Origin: Glaciozyma antarctica PI12
Taxonomy: Eukaryota; Basidiomycota; Microbotryomycetes; Kriegeriales; Camptobasidiaceae
NCBI GenBank assembly: GCA_002917775.1
Contig: KZ627161.1
Coordinates: 700,417 to 764,416, forward strand
Length of the DNA: 64,000 nucleotides
Reading direction: 5' to 3'
Positions 1-12,114 of this stretch are shown here, one piece after another. The position numbers were made by a program, and so were the translations under genes. Numbering within the stretch: the first letter of the stretch is position 1; the number at the start of each line of letters is the position of its first letter. Below the pieces are notes generated by a model. The model did no database searches. It was given only the letters and a program-made list of their open reading frames with translations, and was not told the origin of the DNA.

Positions 1-833
1 AAGACGAAGATGCCGAGGAACTTGGTCGAGAAGGTTGGGTGTCCATCGAGGTGTGCGTCGTGCGTGAAGGAAGGGGGAGGTTGCCAAGGGAGAGAGGGGA
101 AGTCGTTCCGTTATCGTTGAGGAACCGCTGGATGTCGACGCCTTCCTCGGTACCGCCCATGCCGCCCTTCCAAGCCTTCGCGCCAGCACTTGTGCTGCAC
201 CCGACTCGTGCGCCACTCTCGTCCCCAAACGCCTCGGTCTCTCCGCGCTTCTTTCCCCGATCTCCACTCAAGGTCCTACCCGTCAAAGGAGAGCCCAGAG
301 GCTTGACGACGACCTTTCCCGTGAGGTCATCGGGCTTGTGGACGTCGACCTGACTTAATGAGTACAGGTCGATGATGATGTCGCCCTGGACGGCCCATCC
401 GGCGGTGTTGAATCCTCCTCCCTTGACCGAGATGGAAAGGGACTGCGCATGGGCAAAGGTGACGATGCTGTGGAGGTAACGATAAGTGTGTGCTCGAATG
501 CAACCCTTGGTAAGATTGCTCACGCGGAGACGTCTTCGGCGGTCGTAACACGGACTACAGCCGAGGCAGGGGATTTGACGGCATGGTTGAAGAGTTGGGT
601 AGTCTCCTCGAAGCTGGGAGAGGAGAGTAGGGGGTGGTTAGGGAAGGGTGGAGGAGGGTGGTGGCAAGGGAGAGAAAGGGCAAATGCGGGATCAGTTGGC
701 AGTCCTTCCGAGCGCTGACGAGGGACTGTACTAACAAGGGGTGTCCTCTGAGAATGACCTGAGCCTTTGAGCGTGGTGGTAGCTGAGCGACGAGGAGAGA
801 AGTCCAAGGGGAGAGGAGGGAGGTCGCCGCCAT
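1..833 (-). CDS. FAD-linked oxidoreductase, berberine-bridge-enzyme type (partial)
   Basis: This is the N-terminal part of a PCMH-type FAD-binding oxidoreductase; the 3' part lies beyond the window. The start is ATG at 833 (MAATSLLSPW). Two introns fit the reading frame, at 614-735 and 468-523. After splicing the protein reads FNHAVKSPASAVVRV, then SISVKGGGFNTAGW, then VQGDIIIDL. This is the usual order in fungal BBE-like oxidases: an entry strand, the SVKGGGxNTAGW FAD loop, and the II(V)DL strand. The family uses covalently or tightly bound FAD to oxidise alcohols, sugars or alkaloid-like substrates; the substrate here cannot be told. Downstream of about position 300 at least one more intron is needed and I could not fix its ends. 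It is divergent from the Sld3 gene, with 274 bp between the starts. Confidence 0.72.
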
Positions 834-1107
834 TGAAGCTGTAGAGGGAGGATGGGCTTGCCGCTCTTGGGGACAACGGGAGGGGTTGCTGCCTTAGTTG
901 AAGTCGCTTGTCTGGTCGTGTTCTTTGGTTAAGCTGTCGATTCTGTCCAAGTCGGTTCGGTGTAAGAGGGGAAGAGCGAGAGGGATGACTTCTAGCCCGG
1001 CGGCGGTCCCCTTGGGTGAACGACTTGGGGCCAGGGGGGTCGACTCGCCTCAGCCTCAGCGCGCGAGTGCACTCGTTCAGTTCTCCCTCTCCGCCTAGTT
1101 ACCAAGG

Positions 1108-3050
1108 ATGGCAGCAGAGTTACTCTATTCTCTTCCATTCGCTTGTCCAATCCCCTGGCCAACTCATCCAACTTATCCCATTCAACTCACTTCAACCGAC
1201 CTCCCAACAGCTTACCTCGACGCGCTCTACTCTTCATCGCAACACCACGTTCGTATAGCTCTGGACGTGCTCAAAGAAGCATCAGCTAACTCCTGATCGA
1301 TCACGCAGGCCACACTTGACCTCTTCGCCCGCCATTCCAATCCCTCGCCCCCGACGCGCTCCCCCGACGCGCTCCCCCCACTCCTCCGCTCCCTCATCCA
1401 CCCCGCCCACGACTTTGATCGCAGATGGCGCTCCATTTTCCCCTCCGCCGTTATTCCTACACCAGACGCGATGGACGAAGACCTGCCGGCGGGCAAGGTG
1501 GACAAGAAGCGGCTGAGCGAGGTGGAGAGGGAGATGCTTCGGAGCGCGCACGGGCGGTGGGTCAAGGCGGAGGAGGAGGAGGGGAAGAAAGCGGTAGGAT
1601 GGGAGGAGGAGAAACCTGTGAAGAGTGTGCCTGAGGTGGTGGAGAATGGGCAGCAGGACGCGACGGAGGGAGTGCGTGACAAGCCGACGCGCTGGACGGT
1701 GCAGGAGCAAGGTGTCGGTGATTGGTTGCGGGATATGGAGCTTCTCGAGTACGTTCACGCGCTTGGTCGGTCGAAGAACGCGTTGCTAACTCTCTCCGCA
1801 CACAGAACGCGTCTCCAATCCCTCCTCCTCCTCACGCTCCTCTCCCTCGATCCCTCCCTCCTCCCTCCTCCTCCCACCCGCCGAAAGAAGGATCCCGAAC
1901 GACACGCCTCCACGCTCGACCTGGCTCTCCTCCTCGATTTCCTCACGGACCGACTTCAAGTCTGGGCAGCGATCAAGAGCATCGCAGGCGCTTCTTCTTC
2001 GGCCGAATCGCAATCGCAAGCTGCACCAGACGCGATGCTTCTCGAACCAGAAAAGGACGACAGCCAGCTCTGGTGGCAAGATATCGTCGAACCTCTGTGC
2101 GTTCCTTTGCCTCCTCTCACCCTGCCTCGCTAACCCTCCATACTCCCCAGGTACTCCTCCCGCCTCCCCGCCGCCCTCCTCTCACACCACCGCACCAAGC
2201 TATTCCCCTCGACCTCCTCCACTTCGGCCCTCTCCTCCACCTCATCCCTCATCCCCGTCCCCTCCCCCTTCAAAGCGAAAGACCGCACCCTCCTCTCCCT
2301 CGACAAGTCCGCTCGTCGAAAATGGTCCAGCGCCCAAGCTCCCTCTGAAAGCCCGACAATGAAGCGACTCGTCTCGCGCTCGTCGCATCGGGAGGGGGAC
2401 GACGTTTTCAAAGTTCCTGTTGCGCCGAAGAAGCGTTCGACAGTGGAGTTGGCGACGAAGAGTGTCGAGGAGGAGGTGGGTACGACGAGGGCTAGACTGA
2501 GGAAGCAGGAGAGGCCGAGGCCGCTGCCGAGAGGGGATTCGGTCGGAGCGTCGTCGAAGGGACTTACCAGTCGTCGGGAAGTCAGTCTGGGGAGACGAGC
2601 GAGCTCAGTGGGATTGGGAACGAAGAAGAAGGTCGTTCCTCCCGTCGTCGAGGAGGTCGTCCCTCCACAAAATCGGAAACGCAAGTCCATCTCTCCACGC
2701 AGTACGTTCTCCCTCTCCCACTCTCCTCCCACTAACCCAACGCCGCAGATCTTAGTTCCTCAACCTCCTTCATCCTCGTCCCCGACACGCCCGCAAAACA
2801 CCGCCCCGCCCCTCAGCGGTCCATCACGAACCTCCCCCCACGCTCCTCCTTCACCCGCGCCGCCTCCCTCCCATCGTTCGCAGCTCTGGGCGCGGCGTTT
2901 CGTCCTGGAGCACCGGAAGCAGGGGGGTTGCCGGTGGGGATACCGCCGCCACCGGATTTGGAGATGGATTGGGAGGAGGAGGTGGGAGACGGGTGGGGGA
3001 GGGGGACGCCTGAGAGGAAGACGACTGGGTGGTTGATTCCGGATACTTGA
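1108..3050 (+). CDS. SLD3: Sld3-like DNA replication initiation regulator
   Basis: Five exons, with introns at 1249-1308, 1749-1805, 2097-2150 and 2702-2748, give a protein of about 575 aa from ATG 1108. The middle carries the Sld3 core pattern: an RLQSLLLLTLLSL helix, then LALLLDFLTDRLQVWAAI, then WWQDIVEPLYSSRLP. In fungal Sld3 this region binds Cdc45 and loads it on the MCM helicase. The C-terminal third is basic, serine-rich and probably disordered. It has several SP sites, where CDK phosphorylation of Sld3 creates the Dpb11 docking site in yeast. The protein ends in an acidic EMDWEEEVGDGW stretch. The assignment rests on remembered family patterns without a search. Sld3 diverges fast, so a distant Treslin/Sld3 relative is equally possible. 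Confidence 0.6.
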
Positions 3051-3322
3051 GCAGGGAGGGGGAGAAAGGAAGCGGAGTGGAGTTTGTTGCGAGATTCGCT
3101 GCGATGGGTTGCTTCTGCTCCTTCTTTTTCCTCCTTTCCGCTTTCCGCTTCTCTGAAGGCTCTGAAACGCCTTTTGCTCTGCTCTATTATCCTCTACTTT
3201 CTCTCCCTTCGCACTAGTATCGAGCAGCACGAGTTCAAAAAGGACGCGAGCAGACCGCACGGCCCCTCCATCCTCTTCCGGAATCGCTCAACATCCTCTT
3301 CCCTCTCCTTCACTACCTCAAC

Positions 3323-5504
3323 ATGGCTCTCCACGACGTCCGTCCCTCCCTCCTCTCTCTCCCCGCTAACCCCCTCCACAGCTCCGCCCCCGCCACCCGC
3401 ACGAGCAGCGCGAACGAGAACCTCGTCCCCTGGGCGAACGCTCAAGCGTCTCTTAAGCCTATGCGCAAGTCCCTGCCGCGTACAGCGGCGCTCAAGGTCC
3501 GTTCCTTCTTACGCCGATTTGGGAGGAGAGAGCTGAGGTTGGTGCGGACGCAGCAGAAGACGGCGAGGGATTCGTTAAACACGATGTTGGAGACGGAGGT
3601 GGAGGCGATGGAGGTTTTGGAATCGCAGGTGAGTCGCTATTAGGCGATGGAGGGATGAGTGCTGAGGCGGGTTGCAGGTTCGCAAGCTGGAGGCGGAGTT
3701 GGAGCAGGCGAATGTGAGGAGTTTGGGAGCTGGAAGGGAGGTGGTGCTGATGCGTTAAGTGTTACAGAACCAGGTCGTACACCGGGATGAGGAGATCGAA
3801 CGACTTCGCGAGAGTGGAGCGGCGGAGTTGGAGGCGTTGAAGCGTGAGGTGGAGAGATTGGTACGGATTGATATTCCGCGACCTTGGCAAGGAGGAGAAG
3901 CTGATCGCAAGGCGCAGAACGACCAATCGAGTCCCCTGGCAGAACTTGAAGCGGTCAGGGACGAGATGCGCGATCACCAGCTGGAGAACCTCGTGCTCGA
4001 GCGAGATTCGCTCCGCGAGTCCCTGGCGTTTGCTCGGGTGAGAATCTTTATTCCGCTCTGGAGGACCCTGGCTGAAAGTTATTGTGCGCGCAGGGCGACG
4101 TCCTTCATCATGAGTCGGAGGTGCAGGTTCTTCGCGAAGCTCTGGACCAACATAACTTGGAGCTCGCTCACCTCGGCGCGTCGAACGAGTTCGCCGAGGC
4201 AGAGGTGAGCTTCCCAGTTCCCCTTTCCCTGATCAGACTTCGCTAATTTTGCCTGCCATCGACAGAGTCGATCTGCTCGTTCGTGCATGCGAGACCAAGA
4301 GGTGAGCCCGTTTCGAGCAAAGCCTGCATCGGCTTGCGTCTAATCTCCATTTCGCCCAGGCGCACGCTTCGACTCAAGAGGCGCACATCGTCTCCCTCAA
4401 GGCCGAGATCATCATCCTCGTCAATGAGCGAGACGACGTCGCATCTCAGCTCAACGCCGCGCAGCAAGACCTCAAGGACGCCTTGGTGAGATGTCGCACC
4501 CTTCGCACGTCGTTCATTCCTGACTTTCCTTTACTCGGTGCAGGCTCGGGAAGCTCGTCAGGAGGATTCGAGTCGGTCGCTTATTACGGCGCAGGAGGAG
4601 CTCGAGGCTGCGTACGCGGATGCGGTGTCGCAGCTCGAAGCGTGGAAGGCGGACGCGGACGATGATGCTTCGACCGACGCTGATGCGGAAGGCGAGGACG
4701 CGTACGAGGTGAGTTTGCTTCGGTGCCGTTCTTTGAGAAAGGTCGCTGATTGCTGTGCGCGCAGGAGCGAGAGGAAGATCGGCGCGAGAGCGAGGACGAG
4801 CGGGAGGAAGATCACGCGCACGACGAGGAGCAAGTTGAGACTCCCTTCGCAGCGCCCACCACGACTCTCGAGGTGCGCTGCGGTCTTCACGTTCTCAGGA
4901 CCTGACTAACAGTCCTTGTCAGGAATACGACGTGATCGACCTCCAGCGCGAGCTTAACGCCTCCATGAACGCCAGGACCTCCCACCCCAACGTTAGCACG
5001 AGCCAACTCACTCACCGCACCACCAAATCCTTCAAACACGCGTTCCACTCCCTCGTCGTCCGTCTCCTCCTTGCAGCCCTCCGAGGCTTCGCAGCTCACC
5101 TCGCTTCTCCACAGCACCCTCACCGTCACGCCAAATCCCACCAGTGGGTCGGCATCTGGGGCAAACCCTCCTCTCCCCCTCCTCACGCTCTCAAGCTCTT
5201 CGCGATCAAAGAGCTCCAAGACGACCTAACCTCCTACCGCCAGTCCGTCCTTCCTCCCCTCCTATCGCGCAATCACTGAGTTCGCTACACAGGCTGCTAG
5301 CGAGTTTGGTCTAGCGAGTTTGGTCTACGACTTACGAGGGGAAGTTGCAGAAGCTGCAGAGGCTGCAGAAGGACATTGGGGAGTGTACGGATAATGTGAG
5401 GTTGACGGTGAGCTCGCTCCGATTCGCTCGTTTCTCGTTCTGGGCTGAGGCTCGGATTTCCCCAGGCTACGAAGCTCAAGGCCGTGCGAGGGTTCGCAGA
5501 ATAG
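3323..5504 (+). CDS. Coiled-coil protein of unknown function
   Basis: I do not recognise this gene. From ATG 3323 (good context, caacATGg) it is cut by about ten short introns, including 3630-3678, 4037-4093, 4206-4265, 4302-4359 and 4483-4543. The exons encode heptad-rich segments such as VRKLEAELEQAN, VHRDEEIERLRE and EELEAAYADAVSQLEAW. A very acidic linker (DADDDASTDADAEGED) follows, then a segment beginning YDVIDLQRELNASM. A further coiled-coil segment (KLQKLQRLQKDIGE) and a terminal ATKLKAVRGFAE before TAG 5502-5504 are probable. The join to that last part, through a 14-bp tandem repeat at 5299-5326, is unresolved. A spindle, septum or trafficking scaffold role would be a guess. It is convergent with the PKA gene, 211 bp away. 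Confidence 0.5.
5299..5326. repeat. 14-bp perfect tandem duplication
   Basis: The unit agcgagtttggtct occurs twice head to tail inside the 3' part of the coiled-coil gene. The copy junction creates a TAG in the frame that leads into the downstream coiled-coil exon. Because 14 is not a multiple of three, losing a copy also changes frame. Confidence 0.9.
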
Positions 5505-5715
5505 CGGAACGGGGTGTTCGGTGGAGGGGAAGCTGGGCTTATCTCTTTTGTGTACTCGGGTCTTTGTTCTCGTATTGTCGCTTTCCCAATCGCAGTTCTT
5601 AGATAGGTTTCGATGAAATTCCAATGGAGGGGGTAATGCAGAAGAGTACAAAGGATGGTTCCAACAGTGTATGAGTCGAAGAGCGGGGGTAGGGAGCGAA
5701 CTAAGAAGAACGGAT

Positions 5716-7760
<2,045 letters not shown>

Positions 7761-8314
7761 TGTGGGTGTGGTGGAGGAAGGGCAAGGGTCGAACTGTCGA
7801 CTGAAGAAGGAAGGACGCTAACGGTTGTGGAGCGTGGGTGGGAGGCGACCGAGCTGAGCTGAAATGAGACGTGTCGGCTTGAGAGGGCAGCTCCAGGTCA
7901 GAGGAAGGCTGTTCAGTCTGGCAGAGTTGGTGGCGCGATGGTAGAGCTGAAGCTGGGAGAGCTGAGCTGGAGTCGGCGCCATCTTCTTGAATAGGAAGGT
8001 GTGGAAGGACAAACGAGGCCCGCGGGGAAGCACAAAAGATCGACGATCGAATCTGTCAAAAACTCGCTGACCGAGCCACCGTTCTCTCCTTTGCTCTCTT
8101 CACCGTATCGTTGTGGACTGCAGGTAGGAACGTCAACGAGACAGCCAAAAAAAAAAACTCAAGAAAGAACGATTTTGTCGGCAAGCTCGGCCACGCAGTA
8201 ATCGCGCTCACTTCGACGCTCGCGCTCCTTGCTCTTCCCCCTCCGCTCCGCTCTCGATCCGCACTGCCCCTCGCCCTCCCATTCACCGCCACCTCTCCAC
8301 CTCCTCTCCTCGAT
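7761..8314. promoter_or_regulatory. Divergent intergenic region, PKA / FSH1-like hydrolase
   Basis: These 554 bp separate two divergent starts and must hold both promoters and 5' leaders. There is a run of ten A at about 8147-8156 and pyrimidine-rich tracts just before the ATG at 8315. I see no convincing TATA box, repeat or small gene. Confidence 0.6.
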
Positions 8315-9306
8315 ATGGCAGCAGCAGCAGCAACCCGGAAGCCGCGTGTGCTGATGCTACCAGGTCGGTCATCAAAATATTGTTCCGGTACGAAGGAGGC
8401 GCCGACTGACCACAACTGAACGTGCAGGCTACACGCAGAACAGCGCCATCTTTGCAGCCAAGATCGGCGCCATCCGGAAAGCGATCAAGGACAGCGCAGA
8501 GCTCGTGTTCGTCGACCCTGTGCGTGCCGCCACTGCTCCTTCCAGCAAGCCGAGCTGACCTCCTCTCGCAGCCCCATATCGTCCACATGCCCACCAACTC
8601 CTCCAACGACTTTGATTCCACCGCCAACGCCAGCTCTTCCGCTCCAGAAGACATCCCTCGAGCGTGGTGGTTCTCTGAGGCCAAGGAGGACTACAGCAAG
8701 TTCACCCTCCTTGAGGAGACGGTCGTCTACATGCGCAAGGTGCTGGAGGAGCAAGGACCGTTCGACGGAGTTTGGGGGTTCTCGCAAGGCGCAGCTATGG
8801 CGGCGATGCTCGCGTCCCTCGTCGAGCGCCCGTCCCTCCACCCCGTCTTTGCTGCTCCTGGCAAGGACTGGCCTCCGCCGCCGTTCAAGTTTGCGATCAT
8901 TGGGAGCGGGTTCATGCCTATGGATCCTCGGTGCGCGCCGTGGTTCTCGCCCAAGGTGGAAACTCCATCGCTGCATGTTTTGGGACGGGCGGATACGATT
9001 GTGGGAGAGGGTGAGTTCGCAGCTGGACTTGGTGGACTATTGGGGACGAGAGCTGACGAGCGTGTTGTGCAGATCGCTCAATGGCGCTCGTGAACGCGTT
9101 CGTCAACCCTCGAGTGGAGCGACATGATGGAGGTGCGTCGTTTCGTTCCTCTGCCGTTCCGATAGCTGATTGCTTCCTTTGCAGGACACCACACGCCTTC
9201 CAAGGCATCATGGCGGCACTTTTTCAAGGCGTACCTAACGACGGAAGGAGCTGGAGAGATTCCATCGCCAGTCGGATCGCAAGTGGAGGTGGAAGGAAAG
9301 CTTTAG
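8315..9306 (+). CDS. FSH1-family serine hydrolase
   Basis: A single-domain alpha/beta hydrolase of about 250 aa in five exons, from ATG 8315 to TAG 9304-9306. It shows the FSH (family of serine hydrolases, DUF341) layout. The N-terminal strand is RVLMLPGYTQNSAIF. The nucleophile elbow is GVWGFSQGAAMAA with the catalytic serine, and GSGFMPMD is typical of the family. The acid strand is HVLGRADTIVG and the C-terminal histidine region is ERHDGGHHTPS. The family covers yeast Fsh1-3, human OVCA2 and a branch inside fungal polyketide pathways. Physiological substrates are mostly short or medium acyl esters. No biosynthetic cluster is nearby, so a housekeeping esterase role is more likely. Confidence 0.88.
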
Positions 9307-9693
9307 AGCTGGGGACTTTTCGTAGATGGACAGAGTAGACGCAACTATAGACTTCATAGAGTTCCTTCTACAGCGCCAGGCTCTTCAACAGACGATTTAT
9401 TGACCAACGAGAGGAGGACGAGATCAAGTCCTCGGGCCTGCGGCGTTGCTCCAACTTCCAAGCGAAGTCCGCCCTCCTCGAGCGCTCGAGCCTCTGTCAT
9501 CGTCTCCGCACTCTTCACGCCAAGCTTGCCCTGTTCCTCCCGTTCAGCAGCTCTTCTCCTACTCCTTCAGCCTCGATCAACCCCAGCCGATCCCCCTCAA
9601 ACGCGCGGCCCCAGCTGTTATCCCCCCACGCCCCTAGCATCATCTTCCGGTCTCTCAACACCTCTTCTCCAGCTTCCACACGCACCTCCCAGC
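9307..9693. other. Upstream region of the lactate dehydrogenase gene
   Basis: 387 bp between the FSH1-like stop and the cytochrome b2 ATG. The frame of the lactate dehydrogenase stays open back to about 9400 and would encode an arginine-, serine- and alanine-rich stretch like a mitochondrial presequence, but it contains no ATG. Otherwise only pyrimidine-rich promoter-like sequence is visible. Confidence 0.5.
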
Positions 9694-12032
9694 ATGCTCT
9701 CCTCCGCCGAAGTAGCAAAGCACAACACCGCCGCCGACCTATGGCTCATCGTCAAGGGAGAAGCGTTCGATCTCAGTGCGCTCCTGCCGTTCTCCTAGCG
9801 TCCCGGTCGAGCTGACTTAGGGTTCCTCTCCAGCCGACTTTGCGCCTGAGCACCCTGGGGGGATGAAGATTCTCCTCAAGTACGCAGGAATCGACGCTAC
9901 GTGAGCTCCTTCCCCCTCTCCTGTCAGCGCCACTCGCTAACCCCGCGTTGCTCCCCAGTGAAGCCTAGTGCGTCCCGACCGCCCCCCACAGGCGATCTAG
10001 CTGACCCGGAGCCTGCGCAGCGAGCCGATCCACCCGCCTGGTACATTGGAGCAGTACCTCCCTAAGGAGAAGCACCTCGGAGCCGTAGACATGAGCGATG
10101 TCGTCGCGACTGTCAAGGTCGTCTCGGAGGAGGAGAAGGCGCGCTTGGTCAGGGTGGCGAACAAGCCGCCGCTTGAGGAGTGCTTGAGTTTGTATGATCT
10201 TGAGGTGCGATAGGTTCTTGCGAGGAGATGGGGGAGGGAGCTGATGGGGTTCGATTGACAGGCTGTGGCCAAGTCGGTGCTTCCTACGGCTGCTTGGGCG
10301 TACTATTCGTCTGGAGCCGATGACGAGATTACCATGGTGCGTTTATTTATATGGTGGACTGCAGAGCGATGCTGACGGAGTGCGTCGAACAGCGCGAGAA
10401 CCGTGGAGCTTACCAGCGCATCTGGTTCCGTCCTCGCATCCTCCGCGACGTGACGAACATCAACTTCGAGTCTACGATTCTGGGACACAAGGTACATTAT
10501 ACGCGCATTGTTGAGCGCAGGCGATCTTGCTGACCTTGTTCGACTTTCGCAGACGACTCTCCGTGCGTGCAGAAATGGGGGGATCGCACGTCCGCGAGCT
10601 AACCGCAATATCTCCCACAGCCATCTATATCACTGCTACTGCATTGGGCAAGCTCGGTCACCCCGATGGCGAGAAGAACCTCACTTGGGCCGGAGGGGAG
10701 ACGGGAATCATCCAGGTACGTCCCTTGCGAAGCTGGCGGATCGACAAACTAACGCTCGCTCGCTCTCTCCCCAGATGATCCCGACTCTCGCTTCCTGCTC
10801 TTTCGACGAGATTGTCGACGCCGCTATCCCGGGACAGAACCAGTTCATGCAGCTCTACGTGAACAAGGACCACGCCATCACCAAGAAGATCGTTCGGTGC
10901 GTCCCTCCTCCCTCTCAGCGTCCACTCCACTGACGCTCGCTCCAGGCACGCCGAAGAGCGAGGCATCAAGGGCCTCTTCATCACCGTCGATGCACCCCAA
11001 CTCGGTCGGCGCGAGAAGGACATGCGCCAGAAGTTTGCCGACGAGGGATCCAACGTTCAGCAGTCGTCGACGGTCGAGAAGTCCAAGGTCGACAAGTCGC
11101 AGGGAGCCGCGCGCGCGATCAGTAGCTTCATTGATCCGGGACTCTGCTGGGCCGATATCGAGTGGTTCAAGACGATCACCAAGATGCCGATCGTGCTCAA
11201 GGGAGTGCAGTGCTGGGAGGTGCGTCCTCATGCGCCGTCCCGAGATGATGAAAGCTGATTTAGAGCTTCGCAGGATGCCGTTTTGGCGGCCGAGGCTGGA
11301 CTTGCTGGTGTCGTATTGAGCAACCACGGAGGTCGTCAGCTCGGTTAGTTCCTTCATTCCTGGAATCCTTCGCAAGCTCACTCCTCTGCTCGCAGACTTT
11401 GCACGATCTGGAATCGAGATCTTGGTCGAGGTCATGGACGCTCTTCGCCAGCGCGACCTGCTCAAGAACGGTTTCGAGGTCTAGTGAGTCCCGCCAGTTC
11501 CTCTTCTCGCCGGCGCGGACTGATGTCCTTCCCCTCAGCATCGACGGAGGAGTTCGTCGCGCGGGAGACATCATCAAGGCCGTCGCATTGGGAGCCAAGG
11601 CAGTTGGTCTCGGTCGCCCTCTTCTTTGTGAGGAGCTCCGATCGTGGCTCGCTCTTCCCCATATTAACGATGCTGTTCGCAGACGCTTACTGCGCTTACG
11701 GATCCGAGGGAGTCGTTCACGCTATCAAGTTGTTGAAGGACGAGATGGAGATGAAGTGGGTCCTTCTCACTGCCCATTGGCTCGCCTTTGCTGACTTCCG
11801 CTCCTCAACAGCATGCGACTTATCGGCGCCCCCACACTGGCCGATCTCACCCCCGACATGGTGCGTCTAGCACCGCCTTCCCCGCTGCCTCCGCTAACCT
11901 CTCCTCGTGCAGCTCGACCTCTCCAACCTCAAGTCGCGCATGGTAGACTCGGCTCCCGACCACCTCATGCGTCAAAATTACGAGCCGTTGACGGGAGTCG
12001 GAAACGGCCTGGGAGCGAAGGGAAGGCTGTAG
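9694..12032 (+). CDS. CYB2: L-lactate dehydrogenase (cytochrome b2)
   Basis: A flavocytochrome b2 of about 500 aa in 16 exons. It oxidises L-lactate to pyruvate and passes electrons through FMN and haem b to cytochrome c in the mitochondrial intermembrane space. An N-terminal cytochrome b5 domain carries the haem histidines in EHPGGMKIL and EPIHPPGTL. The FMN/alpha-hydroxy-acid oxidase barrel includes ITATALGKLGHP, QLYVNKD, FITVDAPQLG, VLKGVQ, the catalytic-histidine motif LSNHGGRQLD, and YIDGGVRRAGD. Two exons are tiny: 9959-9967 (9 nt) and 10553-10562 (10 nt). Both are needed to give the conserved DATEAYEPIHPP and GHKTTLPIYITATA. From ATG 9694 no targeting presequence is encoded, although the frame is open upstream without an ATG. 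The gene converges on the HSL-like lipase gene, with 82 bp between stops. Confidence 0.93.
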
Positions 12033-12114
12033 ACTTCTTATTGTCGTAACCCGAGTGGAATGTACACGTCCAACGATCTAAATATGCGGTCTACGAGTCG
12101 TGCTGATCCTGCTC

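Noticed and set aside
9400-9693. Annotating a lactate dehydrogenase presequence from position 9400
   Set aside because: The codon there is TTG and no ATG is present; kept as a finding, not as part of the CDS.
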